This document shows positions 7,528 through 16,213 of a DNA stretch of 64,000 nt, piece by piece (the first letter of the stretch is position 1; every line of letters begins with the position of its first letter). The notes beneath the pieces are model-generated. The model was not told the DNA's origin. It did no database searches and was given only the letters and a program-made list of their open reading frames with translations. Origin of the DNA: CAILDB01 sp049695975 (GTDB lineage Bacteria; Patescibacteriota; Minisyncoccia; Phycocordibacterales; GWA1-40-21); NCBI GenBank assembly GCA_049695975.1, contig JBAVTE010000027.1, forward strand, positions 1 to 64,000, written 5' to 3'. A program made the position numbers and the translations under genes.

Positions 7528-8817
7528 ATGCTTATTCAATTTTTTACTTTAATTTTTACAGGTTTTTCTCCTTCGGTCTTTAGAATTCTGACAATTATTC
7601 TTCCTATTGTTTTACCTTTTATTTTTATTATTCTTTATTTAGATTTCAGATTGAGATACGCACAGTTGAGATTCATGAACAAAATGAAAAAAGTTTTGTT
7701 TGAAATCAAGCTTCCAAAAGAAATTACAAAGTCGCCAGCCTCGATGGAAATATTCTTTTCATATTTTGCTCAAAATGGACCGAAGGCCTATACTGAGGCT
7801 CTTTTAGATGGAAAAGTGAAGCCTTGGTTTACCTGTGAACTTGTATCAGATCAGGGCGAAATTCATATATATATTTGGACTTGGGAAAAATATAAGAATT
7901 TACTTGAAGCCCAGCTATATGCTCAGTATCCTAATCTAGAGATTTATGTCGCTGATGATTATGTCAATAAATTTGAATATGATCAGGAAAAATTTTCATA
8001 TTTTGGCGCACAACATGGATTATCGAAACCAGATCCATATCCAATAAAAACATATATTGACTACGGGCTTGATGCTGATCAAAAAGATGAATATAAAATA
8101 GATCCATTAAACTCTTTGTTTGAGTTTCTTGGTTCTATGAAAAAAGATGAACACGTATGGGTGCAGATTCTTATACAAAAGCATGGGGAAGAAAAAAGAT
8201 TTTTGAATGGTAGATGGTTAGGTAAAAAGGATTGGAAAGATGATATTAAGAGTGTCGTTAAAAAATTAAAAATTGCAACAATTCCTGATTTTATGAAAAC
8301 TGACAAAGACGATAAATTTTCTAAAATTCCTAGTCCTACAAAAGTTCAGACAGAGACTATCGCAGCTGTAGAAAGAAGTGCCAACAAAATACCGTTTGAT
8401 TGTATGATCAGAACTATCTATTTTGCTAAAAAAGAAAGTTTTAACCCACTCAATCTTTCTTCTTTGATGGCTTCTCTTCGATCTTTCAATTCATCAAATC
8501 TTAATGGTTTTTCTCCTGCAAATGTTACAGATACAGATGACTATCAAAAAGATTTGATCAGACTTTTTCCTTGGTTATTTAACAATTATTATAAAAGTGA
8601 TGTAGAGGACTTCAAAAAAAATGTATTTAATGCCTATAAACTTCGATCATATTTTCAGCTTCCATACAGAAAACTAGGCCCATCTAAGTCATTTATTTTA
8701 AATACTGAGGAGTTGGCAACTTTGTTCCATTTTCCTAGCCATATTGTTTCCCAAACTCCGACTTTAAGTAGAGTTCCGTCAAAGAAATACGAAGCCCCTT
8801 CAAACTTACCTATATAG
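7528..8817 (+). CDS. Membrane-anchored protein resembling the N-terminal module of T4SS-type ATPases
   Basis: A 429-residue protein with two N-terminal hydrophobic segments (about residues 1-40), then a long soluble region. The layout, with SPASMEIFFSYFAQ near residue 70 and FILNTEELATLFHFP near the end, resembles what I recall of the region preceding the motor domain in CPR VirD4/VirB4-like proteins (recall, not searched). No Walker A or B is present, so the ATPase domain is missing. It may be a stand-alone membrane partner of a DNA- or pilus-translocation ATPase, or a truncated relic. It is followed after 3 nt by mltG. Confidence 0.6.
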   Translation: MLIQFFTLIFTGFSPSVFRILTIILPIVLPFIFIILYLDFRLRYAQLRFMNKMKKVLFEIKLPKEITKSPASMEIFFSYFAQNGPKAYTEALLDGKVKPWFTCELVSDQGEIHIYIWTWEKYKNLLEAQLYAQYPNLEIYVADDYVNKFEYDQEKFSYFGAQHGLSKPDPYPIKTYIDYGLDADQKDEYKIDPLNSLFEFLGSMKKDEHVWVQILIQKHGEEKRFLNGRWLGKKDWKDDIKSVVKKLKIATIPDFMKTDKDDKFSKIPSPTKVQTETIAAVERSANKIPFDCMIRTIYFAKKESFNPLNLSSLMASLRSFNSSNLNGFSPANVTDTDDYQKDLIRLFPWLFNNYYKSDVEDFKKNVFNAYKLRSYFQLPYRKLGPSKSFILNTEELATLFHFPSHIVSQTPTLSRVPSKKYEAPSNLPI

Positions 8818-8820
8818 AAT

Positions 8821-9816
8821 ATGGAACCACAAGAAAATCAAAGGGAAAATATTTCTTCAAAAATTTTTACTCTTCAAAATAGTATTTTAGTCGCAGAAAT
8901 TTTGATACTAATTGCTGTAATAGCTGGCTATATTACTTTCATTTATTCGGCACCTACAAACTTTCCAGCAAACACTGTTTTGACCATTAAGCAAGGAGAA
9001 ACGATTTCTTCTACAGCTACTCTTTTGGGTAAAAAAGAAATAATTAAATCTGAATTTTTATTTAAAGTTTCATTGTATCTTTTTGGACGTGGAAAGATTA
9101 TGGCTGGAGATTATTATTTTAAAACTCCTCAAAATCTTATGGAAATTGTTTTGAGAATATCTAACAGTGAATATGATCTTACTCCTATCAAGGTTTTGAT
9201 TCCTGAGGGGACTAATACAAAAGAAATGGCAGAAATCCTTTCAAAAAATATTCCTACTTTCTCTAAAAATACTTTTTTGACGCTTGCAACACCACAAGAG
9301 GGTTATCTTTTTCCTGATACTTATCTGTTTTTACCAGATCAAAAAAACGAAGATATAATAAATGTAATGAAAAATACTTTTTCAAAAAGATTGAAAAGTA
9401 TTGAAGGATATATTTTTGCTTTTAAAAAGCCACTGGCAGATGTTATAAAAATGGCTTCAATTTTGGAGGGTGAGGCAAGAACGACTGAGACCAGGAGGAT
9501 TATTGCAGGAATACTATGGAGGAGAATATCTTTGGGTATGCTTCTTCAGGTAGATACATCTTTCAAATATATAAATGGTAAAAATTCTTTCGATTTAACA
9601 TCTGAAGATTTGTCTATTGATTCTCCTTACAATAGCTATACGTATAAGGGTTTGCCTCCAACACCAATATCAAATCCTGGCCTCGACGCTATCTTGTCTG
9701 CGGTTACCCCAATCCAAACAAAATATTTGTATTTTCTTACAGATAGAGAAGGGAATATGCATTATGCTGTTAATTATGCAGAGCATTTAGTAAATAAAGA
9801 AAAATACTTGCAATAA
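8821..9816 (+). CDS. mltG: Endolytic murein transglycosylase MltG
   Basis: A 331-residue YceG/MltG-family protein with one N-terminal membrane helix (about residues 22-44) and an extracytoplasmic LysM-like and catalytic domain. The family catalytic glutamate is in MASILEGEART (about residue 219), and the QVDTSFKY and PYNSYTYKGLPPTPISNPG motifs are present. It cleaves nascent peptidoglycan strands and sets glycan length. This shows that the organism makes a murein wall, consistent with ddl at 20.5 kb. It starts 3 nt after the preceding gene. Confidence 0.93.
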   Translation: MEPQENQRENISSKIFTLQNSILVAEILILIAVIAGYITFIYSAPTNFPANTVLTIKQGETISSTATLLGKKEIIKSEFLFKVSLYLFGRGKIMAGDYYFKTPQNLMEIVLRISNSEYDLTPIKVLIPEGTNTKEMAEILSKNIPTFSKNTFLTLATPQEGYLFPDTYLFLPDQKNEDIINVMKNTFSKRLKSIEGYIFAFKKPLADVIKMASILEGEARTTETRRIIAGILWRRISLGMLLQVDTSFKYINGKNSFDLTSEDLSIDSPYNSYTYKGLPPTPISNPGLDAILSAVTPIQTKYLYFLTDREGNMHYAVNYAEHLVNKEKYLQ

Positions 9817-9830
9817 TATGTATTTTCGTG

Positions 9831-9836
9831 TAGAAT
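9831..9836 (+). promoter_or_regulatory. -10 box of rplU, leaderless spacing
   Basis: TAGAAT ends 7 nt before the rplU ATG. Confidence 0.45.
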
Positions 9837-9843
9837 CTTCTGT

Positions 9844-10161
9844 ATGGAATTTGCCATAATAAAAACAGGAGGAAAGCAATACAAAGCATCAAAAGGTGAT
9901 GTTTTGAAGATTGAAAAACTTTCAGATGAACAAAAAGAAGGCGACAAAGTCGTCTTTGATAAAGTATTGCTTGTTGACAATGGCAAAGATACTACTATCG
10001 GCACCCCTTTTATTGTTGGGGCTACAGTGGAGGGTAAGGTTGTAGAAATTGGAAATTCAGATACTGTTACAGTTATTCACTACAAGCAGAAAAGCAGATA
10101 CTTCAAGAAAAACGGACATAGACAGCCATATTGTAAAGTAGAGATTACTTCTATTAAGTAG
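9844..10161 (+). CDS. rplU: 50S ribosomal protein L21
   Basis: A 105-residue protein with the L21 start MEFAIIKTGGKQYKASKGD and the C-terminal RNA-binding segment HYKQKSRYFKKNGHRQPYCKVEI. L21 binds 23S rRNA in the large subunit. In most bacteria rpmA (L27) follows directly. Here no rpmA-like frame is seen downstream, only an inverted-repeat element. Confidence 0.97.
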   Translation: MEFAIIKTGGKQYKASKGDVLKIEKLSDEQKEGDKVVFDKVLLVDNGKDTTIGTPFIVGATVEGKVVEIGNSDTVTVIHYKQKSRYFKKNGHRQPYCKVEITSIK

Positions 10162-10236
10162 GATTTAGAAAAAAATTCTAAATTTCTCGGAGAGTCCTCG
10201 CGACCTATTCCTTTTGAAATACACGTATAATAATTC

Positions 10237-10437
10237 GAAAGAGAAGTAGAATATTCTTTTTCTGAACGCGCATAAGAAGGTAAACCCTTCTTTCTTCGAC
10301 TTCGCTCGGACAAAATGTAAAATCAGAATTTTCCACTTTGCTCCTCACTCGTCGAAGTAATATCTGCTGAAAATTTGCTATGCTCGGCTCAGCCAGCCTG
10401 CGCAATGTTCATAAAAAAAACATTCTACTTCTCTTTC
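10237..10437. repeat. Inverted-repeat-bounded intergenic element (E2)
   Basis: Perfect 16-bp inverted arms GAAAGAGAAGTAGAAT (10237-10252) and ATTCTACTTCTCTTTC (10422-10437) enclose about 170 bp that is GC-richer than the surroundings. Internal segments ACTCGTC, CTGCTG and CAGCC..GC..AATGT recur in elements E1, E3 and E4. The whole stretch between rplU and the LOG gene (10162-10461) holds no credible gene. Short frames crossing it run through the repeats. Confidence 0.6.
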
Positions 10438-10461
10438 TCATAGAGAAATTTTTTATGTTTT

Positions 10462-11163
10462 TTATTCCTGCCTAAATGGAGCGTTTTTGATGATTTCTAA
10501 TATTTCATCTTCTGAATCAACTATTTTATAAATTTCGGTATCTGCTCTATCTATCATATTATTTTCTTTAAATAATTTTTCATTTATCAAACCAAGTAAT
10601 GGTTCCCAAAATTCTCTTCCTACTAAAATTACGGGAGTTCGTGGAATCTTTTTTGTTTGTATTAAAGTTACAATTTCAAAAAATTCATCGAAAGTACCAA
10701 ACCCTCCAGGGAAATAAATATAACTTTCTGCGGAAAAATACAACATAGTCTTTCTACTAAAAAAATATTCAAAATCTACCGATTCTTTGACATATTTGTT
10801 TGTGCTTTGTTCATTAGGTAGTTTAATAGAAAAGCCGATTGATTTACCTTGAGCTTTGGAAGCACCTCTATTTGCAGCTTCCATTATACCTGGTCCACCA
10901 CCGGTTATGACCGCATAGTCAAGCTCCTTTGCTATTCTGTATCCTAAAGACAGAGCTTTTTGATAGTATATATTGTTTTCTTTTGTTCTGGATGAACCCA
11001 AAATACTGACAGACCTGGGATATTTTTCTATGAGCTGGTAGCCTTTTTCAAGCTCTTCTACAGTAATAGACATTCTTTTTTTGATAATTTTTTTGAGTTC
11101 TGAAATGGTCACTGGACCATTGCCTCTTTTTTGTTTATTTAAAAACCAATCTTTAATATTCAT
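10462..11163 (-). CDS. LOG-family protein (putative cytokinin riboside phosphoribohydrolase-like)
   Basis: A 233-residue TIGR00730/LOG-family protein with a Rossmann-like fold. It has GSSRTKENNIYYQKA near the N-terminus, GGGPGIMEAANRGA in the middle and the family signature PGGFGTFDE, which binds the nucleotide phosphate. Members hydrolyse nucleoside 5'-monophosphates at the N-glycosidic bond; the older name is lysine decarboxylase-like. I chose ATG 11163 because a TATAAT lies 7 nt upstream on the minus strand. The longer GTG form starts within that promoter. Confidence 0.88.
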   Translation of the reverse strand: MNIKDWFLNKQKRGNGPVTISELKKIIKKRMSITVEELEKGYQLIEKYPRSVSILGSSRTKENNIYYQKALSLGYRIAKELDYAVITGGGPGIMEAANRGASKAQGKSIGFSIKLPNEQSTNKYVKESVDFEYFFSRKTMLYFSAESYIYFPGGFGTFDEFFEIVTLIQTKKIPRTPVILVGREFWEPLLGLINEKLFKENNMIDRADTEIYKIVDSEDEILEIIKNAPFRQE

Positions 11164-11170
11164 AATTTGA

Positions 11171-11176
11171 ATTATA
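11171..11176 (-). promoter_or_regulatory. -10 box of the LOG-family gene, leaderless spacing
   Basis: TATAAT on the minus strand ends 7 nt before the ATG at 11163 and decides the start. Confidence 0.5.
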
Positions 11177-11259
11177 TCACCCAATAATAAGATTTACACT
11201 AGTAAAATGTTTAAGGGGTGGTATAATAGTTTTATTATAAATAGTAGTATATTAAAATC

Positions 11260-11757
11260 ATGAATAATAAAATTAAAGGTATAGTGGTCGCCGTTGCAGT
11301 ATTATTGGTTTTTGTTTTTGTTGGTTCTGCTAGTGGTATGTTTGATTCACTTTTGAGCGGAATTATCGGAAACAAAGAAGTTGCAACTAATCAAAATACA
11401 ACAAATAATATAAATCAAATTAATAATATGAATAACACACAATTACAAACTCAAGATGAAGTAGTAGGTACAGGATTAGAAGCTGTCGCTGGTAAAGTTG
11501 TGACCGTAAACTATGTGGGAATATTTACTGACGGTAAAAAATTTGACAGCTCTATAGATAGGGGTGTACCTTTTTCATTCACACTCGGAGCAGGACAAGT
11601 CATTCAAGGTTGGGATATTGGTGTGCAAGGCATGAAAGTAGGTGGAAAGAGAATACTTGTGGTTCCTCCTAATCTCGGATATGGCACTAATACATACGGT
11701 TCAATTCCAGGTAATTCAACTTTGGTTTTTGAAGTAGAACTTTTGGATGTTAAATAG
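11260..11757 (+). CDS. FKBP-type peptidyl-prolyl isomerase, membrane-anchored
   Basis: A 165-residue protein with an N-terminal hydrophobic helix (about residues 6-27), an Asn-rich linker and an FKBP domain (about 70-165). The domain shows VTVNYVGIFTDGKKFDSS, GAGQVIQGWDIGVQGMKVGGKR and LGYGTNTYGSIPGNSTLVFEVELL, the core ligand-pocket motifs. It should accelerate proline isomerisation of exported proteins outside the membrane. Single-gene unit. A TATAAT lies about 30 nt upstream, so it has a short leader. Confidence 0.92.
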   Translation: MNNKIKGIVVAVAVLLVFVFVGSASGMFDSLLSGIIGNKEVATNQNTTNNINQINNMNNTQLQTQDEVVGTGLEAVAGKVVTVNYVGIFTDGKKFDSSIDRGVPFSFTLGAGQVIQGWDIGVQGMKVGGKRILVVPPNLGYGTNTYGSIPGNSTLVFEVELLDVK

Positions 11758-11765
11758 TAAAAAAT

Positions 11766-11906
11766 AAGCGCAATTTTTACTTTTTTACAAAAATATATCT
11801 CGAAAGACGCAGAAATTCTTTGCTAAGAATTTCTTGTGTCCGGCGCCAGCCGCGCCTTCCAATGTCTTTCTCAATACATTTTTTTCAAAAAGTAAAAATT
11901 GCGCTT
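11766..11906. repeat. Cruciform intergenic element with 20-bp inverted arms (E3)
   Basis: Perfect 20-bp inverted arms lie at 11766-11785 and 11887-11906. Nested inside are GAAAGAC/GTCTTTC (11802-11808 and 11864-11870), a 10-bp hairpin AGAAATTCTT/AAGAATTTCT with loop TGCT (11811-11834), and GGCGC/GCGCC. The nesting gives a cloverleaf-like fold. The TGCT loop and the following GTCC-GGC-CAGCC segment match E1, E2 and E4. Between convergent FKBP and patatin genes it could also terminate both transcripts. Confidence 0.65.
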
Positions 11907-11913
11907 GTTTTGT

Positions 11914-12723
11914 TTAGTTCAACAATCTCTTAATTTCTTCGATTTTGCTCTCTGTCTCTTCCATACCGATTTTAATATTTTTTTCTATATTTTTGAAAGT
12001 TAGACTTTCAAAAGTCTCATTTGTTTGTGGATTTAAAATTATGCAATTTGCGCCACTATTTTTCAACTCTTTAATACTTAATCCCGAAAGTCTAGTGGTA
12101 TAGATTTGATAAATTCTATTTAATAAAGATCTGAGATTATATTTTTCTATTTTTTCCATCTTGCTACTATACAAATCTACAGCGATGATCACATCTGGAT
12201 GAAATTCATCTAAAATGTGCGATGGTATGGCATCTGAAAGTCCTCCATCTATAAGATTCACATCATTATTTACAACAATAGGAAGTATACCAGGAATCGT
12301 CATAGAAGGTATGACTGCATCTAGGATTCTACCATTAGTGAATATGTATGAATTTCCAGTATCAAGGTTTGTGGCATTTATGCGAAGTGGAATCTGAGTG
12401 TCGTCAAAAATTTTATCACCGTAGAGATTATATTTCATCAAATCATAAAATTTTCTACCTTTAATGAGCGATGGTTTAAAAAAATTAAAATCAAAGAGCT
12501 TGAAAAGATTTGATTTCATTACAGCTTTAATTGTTTTTTCTAAACCATCTACTTCAAGATATAATGCATAATATGCACCGACGACAGCTCCAATACTACT
12601 TCCTGAAATATAATCTATGGGAATATTGTACTTCTGAAGCGTTTTTATTATTCCTATATGAGCCATTCCACGGTCAGCTCCACTACCGAGAATCAAACCA
12701 ACTGTTTTTCTTTTATTTTCCAT
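11914..12723 (-). CDS. Patatin-like phospholipase family protein
   Basis: A 269-residue patatin-fold hydrolase. Seen are the oxyanion-hole loop GSGADRGMAHIG near the start (a variant of the usual GGGxRG), the nucleophile elbow GSSIG and the catalytic aspartate in DGG (LIDGGLSDAIP). These form the Ser-Asp dyad of the RssA/patatin family, which acts on acyl-lipids. I chose ATG 12723 because the motif-bearing domain begins there; the open frame extends to 12948 but overlaps tgt with implausible sequence. It is divergent from tgt across 39 bp. Confidence 0.88.
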   Translation of the reverse strand: MENKRKTVGLILGSGADRGMAHIGIIKTLQKYNIPIDYISGSSIGAVVGAYYALYLEVDGLEKTIKAVMKSNLFKLFDFNFFKPSLIKGRKFYDLMKYNLYGDKIFDDTQIPLRINATNLDTGNSYIFTNGRILDAVIPSMTIPGILPIVVNNDVNLIDGGLSDAIPSHILDEFHPDVIIAVDLYSSKMEKIEKYNLRSLLNRIYQIYTTRLSGLSIKELKNSGANCIILNPQTNETFESLTFKNIEKNIKIGMEETESKIEEIKRLLN

Positions 12724-12750
12724 ACTGATGGATATTTTACCATATTCTGG

Positions 12751-12756
12751 TATATT
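12751..12756 (+). promoter_or_regulatory. -10 box of tgt, leaderless spacing
   Basis: TATATT ends 6 nt before the GTG at 12763 and supports that start. Confidence 0.4.
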
Positions 12757-12762
12757 TACATT

Positions 12763-14040
12763 GTGAAATTTATAATTGAAAAAAAACTTGATGGAAAACT
12801 TGGCAGAACGGGAATATTGGAAACTCCGCATGGAAATATAGAAACCCCAGCTTTTGTTGTAGTTGGAACGAAAGGAACAGTGAAATCGGTGAACCCAGAC
12901 CAAGTAAAAGAAGCTGGAACTCAAGTGGTATTGGGAAATACATATCATTTGTATTTACAACCTGGAGATAAACTAGTAAAGAAAATGGGAGGACTGGGAA
13001 AAATGATGAATTGGCAGGGACCAACAATGACAGACTCTGGTGGTTTTCAGGTTTTTTCACTTGGTGTTGCTTATAAAAAAGGGATTTCAAAAGTCCTGCA
13101 AATTATCGATCCAAATCTTTTAATCCCAGAAAGGTTTGATGATTCTATTGCTCCCAGACTCGCAAAAATAGGGCAAGACGGGGTTTCTTTTACATCACAC
13201 CTAGATGGTTCTGTTCACTACATTACCCCTGAAAAATCGATAGAAATACAACACAATCTTGGTGCTGATATTATTTTTGCTTTTGATGAATGTACTTCGC
13301 CGACTGAAGATTTGAAATATCAAGAAGAGGCACTCGACAGAACTCATGAATGGGCAAAAAGATCATTGAAGGAACATAATAAATTAAATGAAAGCGGAAA
13401 AAGGTCTCTTCTTGAGGAGGAGTCTGCGACGGGAAAAGGTGAGACCTTGGGGAGCTTTCAACCTGCATTATTCGGAATCATCCAAGGTGGCAGGGAAGAA
13501 TCACTCCGAAAAAAATCCGCAAAAATAATTTCAGAAATGGAAGTAGACGGTAAAAAATTTGATGGGTTCGGAATCGGTGGATCTTTTGCAAAAGAAGATA
13601 TGTCTACTGCTGTAAAATGGGTGAATGAAATTCTTCCAGAAGAAAAACCAAGACATCTTTTAGGAATAGGTGAGCCGGAAGATTTGTTTATGGGAATAGA
13701 AAATGGAGTAGATTTATTTGATTGTGTTTTACCTACTCGACTTGGCAGGAATGGTACGATTTACACAATGAATGGAAAAATACATATTACAAATAATCCA
13801 TACAGAGAAGATCTTTCCCCAATAGATGAAAATTGCGAATGTTATACTTGCAAAAATTATACAAGGAGTTATATTGCACATCTTTTCCACGGCAAGGAAA
13901 TGCTCGGCGGAACACTCGCTTCAATTCATAATATTTATTTTATTGTAAATTTAGTTAAAAAAATTCGCCAGTCAATTATTGATAATAATTTTGAAGAGTT
14001 TAAGGTTAAATTTTTAAGTAAATATAGTAAATTTATTTGA
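12763..14040 (+). CDS. tgt: tRNA-guanine transglycosylase
   Basis: A 425-residue Tgt that exchanges guanine-34 for preQ1 in GUN-anticodon tRNAs. Catalytic motifs are MTDSGGFQVFSL (Asp), FDCVLPTR (nucleophile Asp), and the zinc site CECYTCKNY...H. It is about 50 residues longer than typical Tgt because of two insertions: about 30 residues after FSLG, and about 20 residues (ESGKRSLLEEE...) before FGIIQGG. The second lies on an in-frame inverted repeat. GTG start chosen by -10 spacing and family length; the open frame upstream overlaps the patatin gene. uvrB follows after 3 nt. Confidence 0.93.
   Translation: MKFIIEKKLDGKLGRTGILETPHGNIETPAFVVVGTKGTVKSVNPDQVKEAGTQVVLGNTYHLYLQPGDKLVKKMGGLGKMMNWQGPTMTDSGGFQVFSLGVAYKKGISKVLQIIDPNLLIPERFDDSIAPRLAKIGQDGVSFTSHLDGSVHYITPEKSIEIQHNLGADIIFAFDECTSPTEDLKYQEEALDRTHEWAKRSLKEHNKLNESGKRSLLEEESATGKGETLGSFQPALFGIIQGGREESLRKKSAKIISEMEVDGKKFDGFGIGGSFAKEDMSTAVKWVNEILPEEKPRHLLGIGEPEDLFMGIENGVDLFDCVLPTRLGRNGTIYTMNGKIHITNNPYREDLSPIDENCECYTCKNYTRSYIAHLFHGKEMLGGTLASIHNIYFIVNLVKKIRQSIIDNNFEEFKVKFLSKYSKFI
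13401..13448 (+). repeat. In-frame palindromic insertion inside tgt
   Basis: Arms AAGGTCTC and GAGACCTT lie 32 nt apart and span 16 codons exactly where Tgt carries extra residues between the WAKRS helix and FGIIQGG. This is similar in kind to protein-coding palindromic elements known in Rickettsia. Confidence 0.45.
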
Positions 14041-14043
14041 TTT

Positions 14044-16104
14044 ATGTCCCTGCAAAGTTTTGAATTAAAAAGTGAATATAAGCCATCAGGTGACCAACCG
14101 GAAGCTATTAGACTGCTTAATCAAGGTTTAGAAAAAGGTTTGAAAAAGCAAACCTTATTTGGTGTGACTGGTTCAGGAAAAACTTTTACAGTAGCAAATG
14201 TGATAGCTGAGCATAATAAACCAACTTTGGTTATTGCTCACAACAAAACTCTCGCGGCTCAACTTGCACAAGAGTATAAAGAATTTTTTCCGGAAAACGA
14301 AGTTCATTATTTTGTTTCCTATTACGACTACTATCAGCCAGAGGCCTATATGCCAGTCACTGATACTTATATTGAAAAAGAAGCGATGATAAATGAGGAA
14401 ATTGACCGGCTTCGCCATGCTTCCACACAAGCGCTTCTTACAAGGAAAGACGTAATAATAGTGGCTTCAGTTTCCTGCATTTATGGACTAGGAAGCCCAG
14501 AAGAATATTTGGATGTAAATATGCAGATTGAAAAAGGGATGGTTTCTTCTCGACAGGATTTGATAAAAAAATTTGTTAATATTCACTTTGAGAGGACGAA
14601 TGCCGACTTGAAACCCGGACAGTTCCGAGTAATAGGAAATTCGCTCGAAATAATGCCCGTGAATGAAAAGATAATAATAAGAGTTGATATCAAAGAAGAT
14701 AAAGTCGCAAAGATTTCAAAAATAGATTCAGTTTCAAGAACTATTAAAAAAGATGACATAAATAAAATATTTATTTTTCCTGCAAAACATTTTATAACAA
14801 ACAAAGAGCAACAAGCGAATGCAGAAAAAAGTATTAAAAAAGAGCTTGAAGAACAATTGGAAGTTTTGAAAAAAGAAGGAAAAAATCTTGAAGCAGAACG
14901 ACTCAAAAGGAGAACAGGTTATGATTTAGCTCTCATTAGAGAGGTTGGGTATTGTAATGGTATAGAAAATTATTCTAGGCATTTCTCTGGTAGAAAATCT
15001 GGAGAAGCGCCAGACACACTTCTCGCATATTTTCCACACAAGGCAGATGGGTCTCCGGATTTTTTGACTATCATAGATGAATCACATGTTACTATTCCAC
15101 AAATTCGTGGCATGCAAGCGGGAGACGCTTCTAGAAAAAAGACACTTGTGGACTATGGTTTTAGATTACCATCAGCTAAAGATAATAGACCTTTGAATTT
15201 CAAGGAATTCGAAGAAAGGATTGGACAGATCATTTACACATCAGCGACTCCTGGTGATTATGAAAAGGAAAATTCTGAACAAATAGTACAGCAAGTTATT
15301 AGACCTACTGGACTAGTGGATCCGATAGTGGATATTAAACCTATTACGGAAGTTAAGGGTAAAAACAAATCTCAGATTTTTGATTTTATTGACGAGGCAC
15401 TGAAGGTTATAAAAAATGGCGGGAGAGTTATTGCTACTACTCTCACTAAGAAAATGGCAGAGGACTTAAGTGAATATTTGAAAGAAAAAGGTGTTAAAGC
15501 AGAATATTTGCACAGTGAAATAAAAACAATAGATAGAATAGATATTCTTACAAACTTTAGAAAAGGTAAGTTTGATTGTATTGTGGGAGTAAACCTTCTT
15601 AGAGAAGGGCTTGATTTGCCGGAAGTGGAATTTATCGGAATTCTTGATGCAGATAAAGAAGGATTTTTGCGTAGTGATACATCTTTGATTCAGACGATTG
15701 GTCGTGCAGCTAGGAATGTTCTTGGACGAGTAGTTCTTTATGCAGATCGCATCACTGGATCAATAGAAAGGTCTTTGGAAGAAACAAATAGGCGCAGAGA
15801 AATACAAATCGCTTATAATAAAAAACACGGGATTACTCCAAAAACAATTATAAAAAATATTCACGATATAGCGGAACATTTGAGAAGTGATCATGACAAA
15901 GCTGTGGCCGAACTTCTGAAGATTGATTTGGATATGATCAATAAAAAGCCAGTAAAACTTATAAAACAGAAAGAAGCTCAGATGAGTGATGCCGTAAAAA
16001 TATTAGATTTTGAATCTGCAGCTATATTGAGAGATGAAATTGCTATATTAAAAGAAAGAATTAATTCTAAAAAAAATATGTTAATAGCAAGAAGAAATAG
16101 CTAA
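14044..16104 (+). CDS. uvrB: Excinuclease ABC subunit B
   Basis: A 686-residue DNA-damage recognition helicase of nucleotide excision repair. Walker A is GVTGSGKT (near residue 40), the beta-hairpin YYDYYQPEAYMP is present, the DEAD-like box is IDESH, and helicase motif VI is QTIGRAARN. A C-terminal UVR domain (VKILDFESAAILRDEIAILK) contacts UvrC. Length is normal. It is followed by uvrA and uvrC in the same direction, so the three Uvr subunits are adjacent, which is not the arrangement in Escherichia coli. Confidence 0.97.
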   Translation: MSLQSFELKSEYKPSGDQPEAIRLLNQGLEKGLKKQTLFGVTGSGKTFTVANVIAEHNKPTLVIAHNKTLAAQLAQEYKEFFPENEVHYFVSYYDYYQPEAYMPVTDTYIEKEAMINEEIDRLRHASTQALLTRKDVIIVASVSCIYGLGSPEEYLDVNMQIEKGMVSSRQDLIKKFVNIHFERTNADLKPGQFRVIGNSLEIMPVNEKIIIRVDIKEDKVAKISKIDSVSRTIKKDDINKIFIFPAKHFITNKEQQANAEKSIKKELEEQLEVLKKEGKNLEAERLKRRTGYDLALIREVGYCNGIENYSRHFSGRKSGEAPDTLLAYFPHKADGSPDFLTIIDESHVTIPQIRGMQAGDASRKKTLVDYGFRLPSAKDNRPLNFKEFEERIGQIIYTSATPGDYEKENSEQIVQQVIRPTGLVDPIVDIKPITEVKGKNKSQIFDFIDEALKVIKNGGRVIATTLTKKMAEDLSEYLKEKGVKAEYLHSEIKTIDRIDILTNFRKGKFDCIVGVNLLREGLDLPEVEFIGILDADKEGFLRSDTSLIQTIGRAARNVLGRVVLYADRITGSIERSLEETNRRREIQIAYNKKHGITPKTIIKNIHDIAEHLRSDHDKAVAELLKIDLDMINKKPVKLIKQKEAQMSDAVKILDFESAAILRDEIAILKERINSKKNMLIARRNS

Positions 16105-16213
16105 GTAGTTGAATAAATTCATATACATCTTGTCCCCATTGCCATTTTTGTATACTCTAGTATGATTTATTCACAACCCCTAAGCGTAAAGTGGAGGGGC
16201 GTTTAGTGTTTAT

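Noticed and set aside
12724..12948. N-terminal extension of the patatin-like protein
   Set aside because: It overlaps the tgt start on the opposite strand and has no domain character. The Met at 12723 directly precedes the oxyanion-loop motif.
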